10,062 nucleotides of DNA from Fluviibacter sp048859965 (lineage in GTDB: Bacteria > Pseudomonadota > Gammaproteobacteria > Burkholderiales > Rhodocyclaceae). Positions within the stretch are counted from its first letter, which is position 1. Every line of letters begins with the position of its first letter. The position numbers and the translations under genes were made by a program. The notes beneath the pieces were generated by a model that saw nothing but the letters and a program-made list of their open reading frames with translations, did no database searches and was not told the DNA's origin. Of this stretch, positions 1 through 6,679 are shown piece by piece. Location: NCBI GenBank assembly GCA_048859965.1, contig JBLIZO010000019.1, positions 1 through 10,062 on the forward strand. Reading direction: 5' to 3'.

Positions 1-6
1 CTTCAG

Positions 7-42
7 GCAAAGACGGCACCTGCGGGTGCCGTCTGTCTTTGC
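7..42 (+). terminator. Strong hairpin, probable intrinsic terminator of an upstream gene
   Basis: The arms are GCAAAGAC plus GGCACC (7-20) and GGTGCC (25-30) plus GTCTTTGC (35-42), around a TGCG loop. GTCT at 31-34 is either bulged or pairs in place of the second GTCT at 35-38. This gives a core stem of 10 bp without a bulge, or 14 bp with a 4-nt bulge. The run of T after the stem is short (TCTTT), so termination may be moderate. It probably ends transcription of a gene left of the window. The hairpin touches the Shine-Dalgarno sequence of the next gene (43-46), so it could also affect initiation of that gene. The structure is seen directly; its role is inferred. Confidence 0.7.
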
Positions 43-46
43 GGAG
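43..46 (+). promoter_or_regulatory. Shine-Dalgarno site of the LrgA/CidA-family gene
   Basis: GGAG lies 8 nt before the ATG at 55. It supports that start codon and shows that the gene begins immediately after the hairpin at 7-42. No promoter fits between the hairpin and the start, so the promoter must lie upstream of the window or transcription must read through the hairpin. Confidence 0.6.
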
Positions 47-54
47 CTAATCTC

Positions 55-429
55 ATGATCGCTGCCCTTACCTGGCTACTGTTATACCAACTGACCGGAG
101 AAATTCTGGTGCATGTGCTCGCACTCCCCGTGCCAGGGCCCGTGATCGGCATGGCACTTCTATTTCTGACGCTGGTCATCCGAGGCCATACCGGACGCCC
201 CATTCCACAATCCATGCAACAGACGGCCAATGTGTTGTTACAACACCTTTCGTTGCTCTTCGTGCCCGCCGGTACCGGCGTGATGATCTATTTACAACTC
301 ATTGCCGATGAATGGTTACCGATCACCAGCGCATTGATCATCAGCACGGTCGGCGGCATGACCGTGACTGCACTGATTCTGAAAGCCCTGATGCGGCACC
401 CATCGACCCCGGGAGCATCTGATGCCTGA
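55..429 (+). CDS. CidA/LrgA family holin-like membrane protein
   Basis: This 124-residue inner-membrane protein belongs to the CidA/LrgA family. Members are small holin-like proteins that work with an LrgB/CidB partner and are linked to control of murein hydrolase activity, autolysis and, in some bacteria, by-product or pyruvate transport. The protein has about four hydrophobic segments (roughly residues 4-24, 27-43, 60-82 and 88-110). It carries the family signatures PVPGPVIGMALLF (about 25-37) and LSLLFVPAGTGVM (about 65-77). Its length is normal for the family. The ATG at 55 is supported by GGAG 8 nt upstream. The gene overlaps the next by 8 bp, as expected for a translationally coupled lrgAB or cidAB operon. 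No LytR or LysR-type regulator of the pair is seen in the window. I cannot choose between the Lrg and Cid names from sequence alone. Confidence 0.9.
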   Translation: MIAALTWLLLYQLTGEILVHVLALPVPGPVIGMALLFLTLVIRGHTGRPIPQSMQQTANVLLQHLSLLFVPAGTGVMIYLQLIADEWLPITSALIISTVGGMTVTALILKALMRHPSTPGASDA

Positions 430-1153
430 GCGCCTGAACCAGACCTGGGTCTATCTATCCGCTACGCCACTGTTCTGGCTGACGATGACGCTGGTCGCCT
501 ACCAAATCGCCTTTCATATCTATCAGCGTTGCGGCCAACGTCCCATTGCCAACCCGGTCATGATCTCTATCGTCCTGCTCGTATCATTGCTGACCGCCAC
601 TGGCACGCCGTATCATCAATACTTTGAAGGTGCCCAGTTCGTGCATTTTCTGCTGGGACCGGCCACGGTGGCGCTGGCCATCCCGCTCTACGGGCAATTC
701 CGGCGGCTGATCAGCATGGCCGGACCGCTGGCCATCGCTCTGGTGGGCGGCTCATTGACCGCCATGTTAAGCGCCGTCTTCGTGGGGCATTGGTTGGGTG
801 GCAGCCTGCCGACGCTGCTGTCACTGGCACCCAAATCAGTCACGACCCCCATCGCCATGGGGATCGCCGAGAAAATCGGTGGCCACCCTTCGTTGGCGGC
901 CGTCATGGTCATCGTGACCGGCATTCTCGGTGCGATGGTCGCTCAAACGCTCTACCGCTGGCTCAACGTACGCGATGATGCCGTGGCGGGGTTCGCACTG
1001 GGCGTTACCGCGCATGGCATCGGGACCGCCCGCGCATTTCAGATCAACGAAACGATGGGGGCGTTTGCCGCGCTCGGCATGGGGTTGAACGGATTGCTCA
1101 CGGCGATTGCCCTACCGGGTCTGGTCAGTTGGATCAAACCCTGGCTGCAATGA
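422..1153 (+). CDS. LrgB/CidB family membrane protein
   Basis: This 243-residue polytopic inner-membrane protein is the standard partner of LrgA/CidA. The family is proposed to modulate export or activity of murein hydrolases, and plant and bacterial relatives have been connected with glycolate or pyruvate movement. Conserved family stretches are LGPATVALAIPLY (78-90), PKSVTTPIAMGIAEKIGG (137-154) and GVTAHGIGTARAF (194-206). The length is typical (about 230-240). The start lies inside the end of the LrgA-family gene (8-bp overlap). GGGAG at 411-415 sits 6 nt before the ATG, which supports both the start and coupling. The gene ends 19 bp before the 3' end of the convergent aldehyde dehydrogenase-like gene, and no clear terminator hairpin is visible in that gap. 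The specific substrate or effect in this organism is unknown. Confidence 0.92.
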   Translation: MPERLNQTWVYLSATPLFWLTMTLVAYQIAFHIYQRCGQRPIANPVMISIVLLVSLLTATGTPYHQYFEGAQFVHFLLGPATVALAIPLYGQFRRLISMAGPLAIALVGGSLTAMLSAVFVGHWLGGSLPTLLSLAPKSVTTPIAMGIAEKIGGHPSLAAVMVIVTGILGAMVAQTLYRWLNVRDDAVAGFALGVTAHGIGTARAFQINETMGAFAALGMGLNGLLTAIALPGLVSWIKPWLQ

Positions 1154-1172
1154 CCATCACGGCTTCATCGGA

Positions 1173-1907
1173 TCAGGCCAGCACCAGTTCGCAGGGAACC
1201 GTCCAATCCATCGCGGCGGTCTGCCAGCGTTGCGCCCAGGCACTCGGTCCAAACAAGCGAACCTGCTTGACCCCCGGTTGATGTACCAGTGACAAAGCAA
1301 CCGCCTCATCGACATACACCACATTGAACAGACCATCGGTCAGACCGCACTGACCACACAGCTCCGCCAACGCCAGTGCACATGACGGGGCATCCGGCGA
1401 TGGCACAAGCGTTACAGCCCCACCACACACAAGCGCAGGTAACACGAGCTTGACGGCGGCAGATAACGGCAACCCTGGGCCCGCCAGGGCCAATATAACG
1501 TGACCCGTACCCTGTTGCGACGGGACCTCACCGATAGCCGGTTGCGCCAACAGGTCCCGCACATAGGCTATGGCATGAGCAACGTCGGCCTTACCCGCAT
1601 CCAGGTGCGTATGACTTTCGACCGCCGAAAGGCCGGCAAAATGCCCTTCCAGCTCCTCCAAGGCGGCCACCAATTCCTGGAGAAAACGGGCCATCGTCAC
1701 TGGCAACAGACCGCTTGCCTGATGGGCGTTGGCTATTGCCGTAGCCGCCAATGTCTCATCCACCAACGGCACGCGACGGATCAAACGCTGCGTCGCAGAC
1801 TCACGAATCTCGTGAAAAGTCGGCACCATGGCTAACACGGGACGTCCGTTGATCCATAAGGGAATGGCAGGGGCTTCGCGCGGCGGCAAGGTACAACAAC
1901 CGGTCAT
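1173..1907 (-). CDS. Truncated aldehyde dehydrogenase-like protein (N-terminal half only, probable pseudoenzyme)
   Basis: This 244-residue protein aligns by eye with the N-terminal and Rossmann part of the aldehyde dehydrogenase (ALDH) superfamily and stops there. WING (18-21) matches the N-terminal ING motif. ESHTHLDAGKADVAHAI (97-113) matches the helix containing the E-x-GK motif. The stretch 152-203 follows the usual K-x-x-PALA-x-G through LPDGVFNVV pattern. LFGPS (218-222) corresponds to FTGS. The C-terminal CELVLA (239-244) corresponds to the start of the ELGG motif, after which normal ALDHs carry the catalytic cysteine domain of another 230 or so residues. Key residues are lost: the PWNFP asparagine position reads AGPGLP (142-147), and the cofactor lysine of KPSE reads VPSP (168-171). 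NAD-dependent oxidation therefore looks impossible. The reading frame is intact, so the gene may be a maintained pseudoenzyme or a decaying remnant. It is divergent from the IclR-family gene, which may regulate it. Upstream purines (GAGACGAAG) give only a weak Shine-Dalgarno for the ATG at 1907. Confidence 0.7.
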   Translation of the reverse strand: MTGCCTLPPREAPAIPLWINGRPVLAMVPTFHEIRESATQRLIRRVPLVDETLAATAIANAHQASGLLPVTMARFLQELVAALEELEGHFAGLSAVESHTHLDAGKADVAHAIAYVRDLLAQPAIGEVPSQQGTGHVILALAGPGLPLSAAVKLVLPALVCGGAVTLVPSPDAPSCALALAELCGQCGLTDGLFNVVYVDEAVALSLVHQPGVKQVRLFGPSAWAQRWQTAAMDWTVPCELVLA

Positions 1908-1927
1908 GATGCTTCGTCTCTTTTATG

Positions 1928-1941
1928 TGGCGAGATCGCCA
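1928..1941. promoter_or_regulatory. Palindrome, candidate IclR-type operator
   Basis: TGGCGA-GA-TCGCCA is a perfect inverted repeat with 6-bp arms in the 160-bp divergent gap between the ALDH-like gene and the IclR-family gene, 21 bp before the ALDH-like start. IclR-family operators are commonly short palindromes with TGG/CCA ends; the E. coli IclR site is of the TGGAAA-N-ATTTCCA kind. Binding by the adjacent regulator is therefore plausible but unproven. A TAAAAT hexamer at 1973-1978 could be a -10 for the IclR gene, but no good -35 accompanies it. Confidence 0.3.
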
Positions 1942-2067
1942 ACGATCAGGAATCCCGGCGGTTTTCACATAGTAAAATAGACCCGTCGGCACAATGCACT
2001 GTATTGTAGCCGCAGTCTCCGCACGCTGCGTCACAGCGCTTCCGTTCTCTGCCTTTGTCACCCACCC

Positions 2068-2868
2068 ATGAGCCAAACATCCATGACCGCAACGACCAGC
2101 AACGCACCGACACCGACGGGCGTTCAGGTTTTTGATCGGGCGGACTGTCTGCTATCGTTGCTGGCCAGTCAGCATGCACCGACGACGCTCAAGACGCTGG
2201 CCAGCGAATCCGGCCTGCATGTTTCCACCGTGCACCGCATCCTTGGTGCACTGGCCGCCATCGGCCTGGTCGAACATCAGGCTGGCGGCCTTTACCGGCT
2301 CGGCCTGCGCTGGCTGGAATATGGCAATCTCGTGCGTGAACGTCTGGAAGTACGGGACGTAGCGCGGCCCTTTATTGAAGCGCTGCATAACACCCTTGGT
2401 GAACCTGTCAATCTGGCGATTCGGGATGGCGATGACATCATTTACCTGGACCGCGCCTCGGCCAATGCATCGCGTATTCGCGTGGTCTATCGCGTCGGGT
2501 CGCGCGCACCGTTGCATCTAACCTCGCTCGGCAAACTCTTTCTGGCGGAAGACACGCCCGAACAGATTGCGGATTACACGACACGGACGGGATTACCCGG
2601 CAATACCGAGCACTCGCTCACCAAGCTGAATACACTCACCAACGCATTGAAGGATGTACAAAAATACGGCATCGCCTTTGACAACGAAGAGGCCGAACTG
2701 GGACTACGTTGCGTCGCTGCACCGGTACGCGACGACCAGGGCAGGCTGGTGGCCGCCATTTCGGTGTCGTCTCCCAGCGAGCGTTTCGGCGAACATGAGG
2801 CGGCTTGGGTACCCGCCCTCAAGCAATGCGCGCAAAGCGTCTCACGCGCGCTGGGCGCCAAAAACTAG
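2068..2868 (+). CDS. IclR-family transcriptional regulator
   Basis: This 266-residue DNA-binding protein has the standard IclR architecture. An N-terminal winged helix-turn-helix spans about residues 22-82: TTLKTLASESGLHVSTVHRIL at 39-59 is the helix-turn-helix, and the wing runs to YRLG at 76-79. A linker helix follows, and then the C-terminal effector-binding domain (about 95-262). That domain includes VNLAIRDGDDIIYLDR, APLHLTSLGKLFLAE and a late GLRCVAAPVRDDQGRLVAAISVSSPS segment typical of the family. IclR proteins bind small metabolites and repress or activate nearby catabolic genes; the effector cannot be read from the sequence. The ATG at 2068 has no evident Shine-Dalgarno, and a second ATG at 2083 is possible. 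The gene diverges from the ALDH-like gene, its most likely local target, and ends 16 bp from the convergent pbpG stop with no terminator hairpin seen. Confidence 0.93.
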   Translation: MSQTSMTATTSNAPTPTGVQVFDRADCLLSLLASQHAPTTLKTLASESGLHVSTVHRILGALAAIGLVEHQAGGLYRLGLRWLEYGNLVRERLEVRDVARPFIEALHNTLGEPVNLAIRDGDDIIYLDRASANASRIRVVYRVGSRAPLHLTSLGKLFLAEDTPEQIADYTTRTGLPGNTEHSLTKLNTLTNALKDVQKYGIAFDNEEAELGLRCVAAPVRDDQGRLVAAISVSSPSERFGEHEAAWVPALKQCAQSVSRALGAKN

Positions 2869-2884
2869 CGTCCTCAGCGGCGAC

Positions 2885-3991
2885 TCAGCTACGCGTGGCT
2901 TCCGCCCACTTCTTCAGGCGGTTCGCATCGCCTACACGCGTCATCGAACCTTCCGAATCCAGTAGCACAAACACCATCGGGCGATTATTCACTTTGGCCT
3001 GCATCACAAGGCACTTGCCCGCTTCACGAATAAACCCGGTTTTGGTCACGCCGATATCCCAGCTATCCGAGCGGACCAGCGGATTCGTGTTGCGGTATTC
3101 TTGAATACGACCACGCACATCAAACTTCGCGTCAGACGTGGTCGAAGCTTCACGAATCGCCGGATATTTTGAGGCTGCCGTCACCATCTTGGCCAGATCG
3201 CGCGCCGTCGAAACGTTGCCGGAATTCAGGCCTGTCGGATCCAGAAAACGGGAATTGGTCATGCCGAGTTCCTGCGCCTTACGGTTCATGGCAGCCACAA
3301 AGGCCGGAATCCCACCCGGATAGTTGCGACCCAGCGCATGGGCCGCACGGTTTTCCGAGGACATCAGTGCCAGCACCAGGGCTTCCTGGCGAGACAGTTG
3401 CGTACCGACGGCCAGACGCGAACGGCTGCCTTTCAGCGTATCCACATCGTCATCGGTAATGTAAAACTCTTCATTCATCGGCAGATGCGCGTCGAGCATC
3501 ACCATCGCCGTCATCAGCTTGGTGATCGAAGCAATCGGCACGACTTGCGAGGCGTTCTTCTGATACAGGGCCTCGCCATTCTGCATGTCGAGCAGCAAGG
3601 CGGCATGAGAATGCAAGCCGGGCGAACTGCCGCTCGGGCCGTTCCATTCACCCCAGTGATCCGGCGGATTATCACGCGGCTTCTTGCTCGCAATCAGACG
3701 ACTGGGTTTTTTCGAGGTCGCCGAAACGACCTTTTCTTTTGCGGCTTTCTGAGCGGCGACGGTCGCCGGCGTTTCTTTCATCGCCTGCGACTTCACTGGC
3801 TTGGCGGTTTTTTTAGCCGCCTTCGCACTTTTGGCCGACTTGCTGGCCGCTGTACTCTTGGCATTCTTACCGTTGTCGGCATCTTTACTGCCGGCTGCCT
3901 GTACCGGCAACGAACATGACAGAGACACGACGCCGCCCGCCAGCAGCGCCAGTAGCAATCGGGAGATCATGGAACGCTTGAATGTAGGCAT
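2885..3991 (-). CDS. pbpG: D-alanyl-D-alanine endopeptidase (PBP7-type, peptidase S11)
   Basis: This periplasmic serine peptidase of the low-molecular-mass penicillin-binding protein class has 368 residues from the ATG at 3991. A GTG at 4000 would add three residues (MVF); I prefer the ATG because GGTGGTG just upstream is the only weak ribosome-site candidate. The three active-site motifs are present: SITK (155-158, nucleophile Ser155 and Lys158), SEN (212-214) and KTG (317-319). A signal peptide has basic residues before a hydrophobic core (about 11-25) and a likely cleavage near VQA-A (30-33). Residues 34-105 form a Lys/Ala/Ser-rich low-complexity linker, an extension compared with the roughly 310 residues of E. 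coli PbpG. The family cleaves D-Ala to meso-diaminopimelate cross-links during wall remodelling. A DacA-type carboxypeptidase is less likely because the spacing and the AALLLDMQNGEALYQKN context resemble PbpG. It is transcribed from its own promoter (4052-4079). Confidence 0.88.
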   Translation of the reverse strand: MPTFKRSMISRLLLALLAGGVVSLSCSLPVQAAGSKDADNGKNAKSTAASKSAKSAKAAKKTAKPVKSQAMKETPATVAAQKAAKEKVVSATSKKPSRLIASKKPRDNPPDHWGEWNGPSGSSPGLHSHAALLLDMQNGEALYQKNASQVVPIASITKLMTAMVMLDAHLPMNEEFYITDDDVDTLKGSRSRLAVGTQLSRQEALVLALMSSENRAAHALGRNYPGGIPAFVAAMNRKAQELGMTNSRFLDPTGLNSGNVSTARDLAKMVTAASKYPAIREASTTSDAKFDVRGRIQEYRNTNPLVRSDSWDIGVTKTGFIREAGKCLVMQAKVNNRPMVFVLLDSEGSMTRVGDANRLKKWAEATRS

Positions 3992-4006
3992 AAACACCAC
4001 CGCATG

Positions 4007-4032
4007 GGGTTCACAGACTGGTCTGCATACCC
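4007..4032 (-). promoter_or_regulatory. Stem-loop or palindrome in the pbpG leader
   Basis: On the plus strand, GGGT (4007-4010) and CAGAC (4014-4018) pair with GTCTG (4021-4025) and ACCC (4029-4032). They are separated by symmetric 3-nt internal gaps and a 2-nt centre. It lies between the predicted pbpG transcription start and the start codon, so it could fold in the mRNA leader or serve as a protein-binding site. The inverted repeat is seen directly; a function is not established. Confidence 0.3.
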
Positions 4033-4051
4033 GAATTTAAACAATGGCGGT

Positions 4052-4079
4052 ATTTTATCGCAAAGACCCCGCTTTTCAA
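4052..4079 (-). promoter_or_regulatory. Sigma-70-type promoter of pbpG
   Basis: Reading the minus strand, TTGAAA (4079-4074) serves as -35 and TAAAAT (4057-4052) as -10, with a 16-bp spacer. Each hexamer matches the consensus at five of six positions. Transcription would start near 4045, giving a leader of about 55 nt. Immediately upstream is an A/T-rich stretch (4080-4100) with two AAAAATTG copies, which resembles an UP element. Confidence 0.6.
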
Positions 4080-4100
4080 AAAAATTGTGGGTAAAAATTG
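4080..4100. repeat. Two direct AAAAATTG repeats upstream of the pbpG promoter
   Basis: AAAAATTG occurs at 4080-4087 and again at 4093-4100, so the units are 13 bp apart, directly upstream of the -35 hexamer. This may be an A/T-rich UP element or a tandem binding site, or chance in A/T-rich intergenic DNA. Confidence 0.35.
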
Positions 4101-4141
4101 ATTCAGAATAAGAAGATAGGCTGATGAGCTTAAGCGTTATC

Positions 4142-6490
4142 TCAGTTGAGTGCGCTTTCATCCATCAAGGCATCAACGACCGCCAGCGCAGTGACATTGA
4201 CGATCCGGCGCACGGTCGCTGTCGGCGTCAGAATATGTGCCGGTTTACGCGAACCGAGCAGAATCGGGCCCACCGTCAGGTTATCGCCCGCAGCCACCTT
4301 GAGCAGGTTGAAGGCGATGTTCGCAGCATCCAGATTCGGCATGATAAGCAGATTGGCCTGACCTTTCAGACGGCTGTTCGGGAACACCTGCGAACGAATC
4401 ACTTCATCCAGCGCGGCATCACCGTGCATTTCACCCTCAACCTCCAGGGTCGGCGCCACCTCGCGCAAGCGCGCCAGCAGCGCACGCATCTTTTCCGCAG
4501 TCGGTGTATCGAGGCTACCGAATGACGAATGTGACAACAAGGCCACCTTCGGCGCGATACCGAAGCGGCGGACTTCTTCTGCCGCCAACAGGGTGGTTTG
4601 TACCAGTTCATCCACCGTTGGGTTGTAGTTGACATAGGTATCGGCCACGAAAACTGTCCGGCTCGGCAGCATCAGCAGGTTCATGGCCGCCAGACGCGTC
4701 ACGCCTGGTGCATTACCAATGATGTTTTCTACATGCGTCAGATGCAGCTCGTAACGACCAAACGTGCCGCATACGAGGCCGTCGGCATAGCCTAAGTGCA
4801 CCATCAGCGCCGCATAAAGCGTCGCACGACGGCGAATTTCGCGCTTGGCATACTCCTGCGCCACACCTTTCCGTTCGGTGAGGCGGTGGTACTCCTGCCA
4901 GAACTCGTCATAGTGTTCCTCAAAGAACGCACCATCGTTGTAGATGACTTCAAAATCCACCCCAGGGCGAATACGCAATCCGGCGACTTCGATCTTGCGT
5001 TCAATTTCAGCCGGACGGCCGATCAGAATCGGCTTGGCGATACCTTCATCGCAAACAACTTGTACCGCACGCAACACACGCTCTTCCTCGCCCTCAGCAA
5101 AGACGATGCGCTTGGGTGACAACTTGGCCTGCGCAAACACCGGTTTCATGATCATGCCGGAGTGATAGACGAACTCGTTGAGGCTCTGCAGATAGCTGTC
5201 CCAATCGCGAATCGGGCGCGTCGCCACACCGGAATCCATCGCCGCTTGCGCCACGGCCGGCGCCATCCTGCCGATCAGGCGTGGGTCGAATGGCTTGGGG
5301 ATCAGATACTCACGACCGAAGCCGCTGACTTTTTCACCGTAGGCCGACGCCACCACATCCGATTGCTCAGCGCGTGCCAGATCGGCAATGGCCTTCACGG
5401 CCGCCAGCTTCATTTCTTCAGTGATGGTTGACGCACCGACATCCAGCGCCCCCCGGAAAATAAAGGGGAAGCAGAGGACGTTATTGACCTGATTCGGATA
5501 ATCCGAACGGCCGGTCGCGATGATGGCATCGTCTCGTACCGCCGTCACTTCATGCGGCAGAATTTCTGGCGTCGGGTTGGCAAGCGCCAGAATCAACGGA
5601 TTCTTGGCCATCTTCGCCACCATGTCCGGCTTGAGCACACCGCCGGCCGACAGGCCCAGAAACACATCGGCATCCTCAATCACTTCGGCCAGTTTGCGTG
5701 CATCGGTTTGCTTGGCATAGCGCGCCTTGATGGGATCCATATCTTCCGGACGCCCCTCATAGACCACACCGTGAATATCCGTCACCCAGATGTTTTCGAC
5801 GGGGATCCCCAACTGCACCAGCAAACCCAGACAGGCCAGCGCCGCAGCGCCTGCGCCTGATGTCACCAGCTTCACCTGCGTCAGATCCTTGCCGAGCAGG
5901 TGCAATCCATTGAGCAACGCGGCGCCCACCACAATGGCCGTGCCATGCTGGTCGTCATGAAACACCGGGATCTTCATGCGCTCACGCAACTGCTTCTCAA
6001 TGTAAAAGCATTCCGGCGCCTTGATGTCTTCCAGGTTGATGCCGCCAAACGTCGGCTCCAGGCTGGCGATAATCTCGACCAGCTTATCCGGATCGTTTTC
6101 ATTCACTTCCAGATCGAAGACATCAATGTTGGCAAATTTCTTGAATAGGACACCCTTGCCTTCCATCACAGGCTTGGCGGCAAGCGGACCGATGTTCCCC
6201 AGACCCAATACGGCGGTACCGTTGGTAATGACACCCACCAAATTGGCGCGCGACGTCAGCGTCGCCACTTCATCGGGTTTGGCGACGATCTCTTCACAGG
6301 CCGCCGCCACACCCGGCGAATAGGCCATCGACAGGTCATACTGGTTGGTCAACTGCTTGGTCGGCGTGACCGCAATTTTGCCGGGCTTCGGAAAACGGTG
6401 GTAATAAAGAGCGGACTCGCGCAGCCGCTGTGTGTTCTGTTGTGCGGCGCTCATTCCAACCGGCTGATTTTCTTTAATTTTCTCTGACAC
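4142..6490 (-). CDS. maeB: NADP-dependent malic enzyme with C-terminal phosphotransacetylase-like domain
   Basis: This 782-residue cytoplasmic enzyme oxidatively decarboxylates malate to pyruvate and CO2, normally with NADP, supplying pyruvate and NADPH during growth on C4 acids. The malic enzyme part covers about residues 20-430: YSPGVAAACEE with Tyr57, GKGVLFKK with the catalytic Lys near 112, FHDDQHGTA at 177-185 with metal-binding acidic residues, the dinucleotide motif SGAGAAA at 211-217, and GRSDYPNQVNN at 327-337. The C-terminal part (about 448-782) resembles phosphotransacetylase (DGLVCGT at 570-576, LLSHSSFGS at 651-659, GPILLGSRKP at 741-750). In MaeB proteins it is regulatory, responding to acetyl-CoA, rather than catalytic. 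The length is near the usual 750-770, with a short N-terminal extension. The start is GTG at 6490 with GGAG 10 nt upstream; an ATG at 6454 is an alternative. It is divergent from pckG, another C3/C4 node enzyme. No convincing terminator follows its stop. Confidence 0.95.
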   Translation of the reverse strand: MSEKIKENQPVGMSAAQQNTQRLRESALYYHRFPKPGKIAVTPTKQLTNQYDLSMAYSPGVAAACEEIVAKPDEVATLTSRANLVGVITNGTAVLGLGNIGPLAAKPVMEGKGVLFKKFANIDVFDLEVNENDPDKLVEIIASLEPTFGGINLEDIKAPECFYIEKQLRERMKIPVFHDDQHGTAIVVGAALLNGLHLLGKDLTQVKLVTSGAGAAALACLGLLVQLGIPVENIWVTDIHGVVYEGRPEDMDPIKARYAKQTDARKLAEVIEDADVFLGLSAGGVLKPDMVAKMAKNPLILALANPTPEILPHEVTAVRDDAIIATGRSDYPNQVNNVLCFPFIFRGALDVGASTITEEMKLAAVKAIADLARAEQSDVVASAYGEKVSGFGREYLIPKPFDPRLIGRMAPAVAQAAMDSGVATRPIRDWDSYLQSLNEFVYHSGMIMKPVFAQAKLSPKRIVFAEGEEERVLRAVQVVCDEGIAKPILIGRPAEIERKIEVAGLRIRPGVDFEVIYNDGAFFEEHYDEFWQEYHRLTERKGVAQEYAKREIRRRATLYAALMVHLGYADGLVCGTFGRYELHLTHVENIIGNAPGVTRLAAMNLLMLPSRTVFVADTYVNYNPTVDELVQTTLLAAEEVRRFGIAPKVALLSHSSFGSLDTPTAEKMRALLARLREVAPTLEVEGEMHGDAALDEVIRSQVFPNSRLKGQANLLIMPNLDAANIAFNLLKVAAGDNLTVGPILLGSRKPAHILTPTATVRRIVNVTALAVVDALMDESALN

Positions 6491-6500
6491 GACGTTGATT

Positions 6501-6504
6501 CTCC
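6501..6504 (-). promoter_or_regulatory. Shine-Dalgarno site supporting the maeB GTG start
   Basis: On the minus strand GGAG lies 10 nt before GTG at 6490. It favours this start over the in-frame ATG at 6454. Upstream of it the leader is extremely A-rich (minus strand of 6507-6531) and so probably unstructured. Confidence 0.5.
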
Positions 6505-6531
6505 GGATTTTTTGTTGTTTTTTTGATTTTT

Positions 6532-6537
6532 CTTATA
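6532..6537 (-). promoter_or_regulatory. Candidate -10 element of the maeB promoter
   Basis: TATAAG on the minus strand matches the sigma-70 -10 consensus at five of six positions and would start transcription about 35 nt before the GTG at 6490. No good -35 is found 16-18 bp upstream, so an activator or a weak promoter is implied if this is correct. Confidence 0.35.
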
Positions 6538-6581
6538 CCTCTCATAGGATACGCCGACTTTCTCTGTCGTGCGCGAAGTGA

Positions 6582-6602
6582 GATAATTACGGTTTACCGC
6601 AA
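6582..6602 (+). promoter_or_regulatory. Candidate pckG -10 with overlapping operator-like palindrome
   Basis: GATAAT (6582-6587) resembles a -10 hexamer for rightward transcription, although no convincing -35 is present. Directly after it, TTACGGTTTACCGCAA (6587-6602) is a near-palindrome with 6 of 8 positions paired. This is a suitable place for a repressor to block initiation. It lies within the region shared by maeB and pckG. The symmetry is seen directly; the regulator and function are unknown. Confidence 0.3.
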
Positions 6603-6674
6603 CCCGATAAAGACTGGTCGACAAGCACAAACCAGCCTAAGCCAGCACCCCCCTCAGGGATGCCACGGACACAC

Positions 6675-6679
6675 AGGAG
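6675..6679 (+). promoter_or_regulatory. Shine-Dalgarno site fixing the pckG start
   Basis: AGGAG sits 5 nt before the ATG at 6685. The open frame extends upstream to a TTG at 6523, but those 54 extra codons have no family similarity, so this site decides the start. Confidence 0.8.

Noticed and set aside
3338..3919. A 193-codon plus-strand open frame across pbpG
   Set aside because: It is antisense to a gene with all three active-site motifs, and its translation shows no family features.
3914..3928. A lipoprotein signal in PbpG around SLSC (residues 23-26)
   Set aside because: Position -3 is Ser and -2 is Leu, which does not fit the lipobox. A type I cleavage near VQA-A fits better.
4101..4141. 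A terminator for maeB around GCTTAAGC
   Set aside because: The 8-bp palindrome has no loop or supporting stem and no T-run, and the flanking pairs are mismatched.
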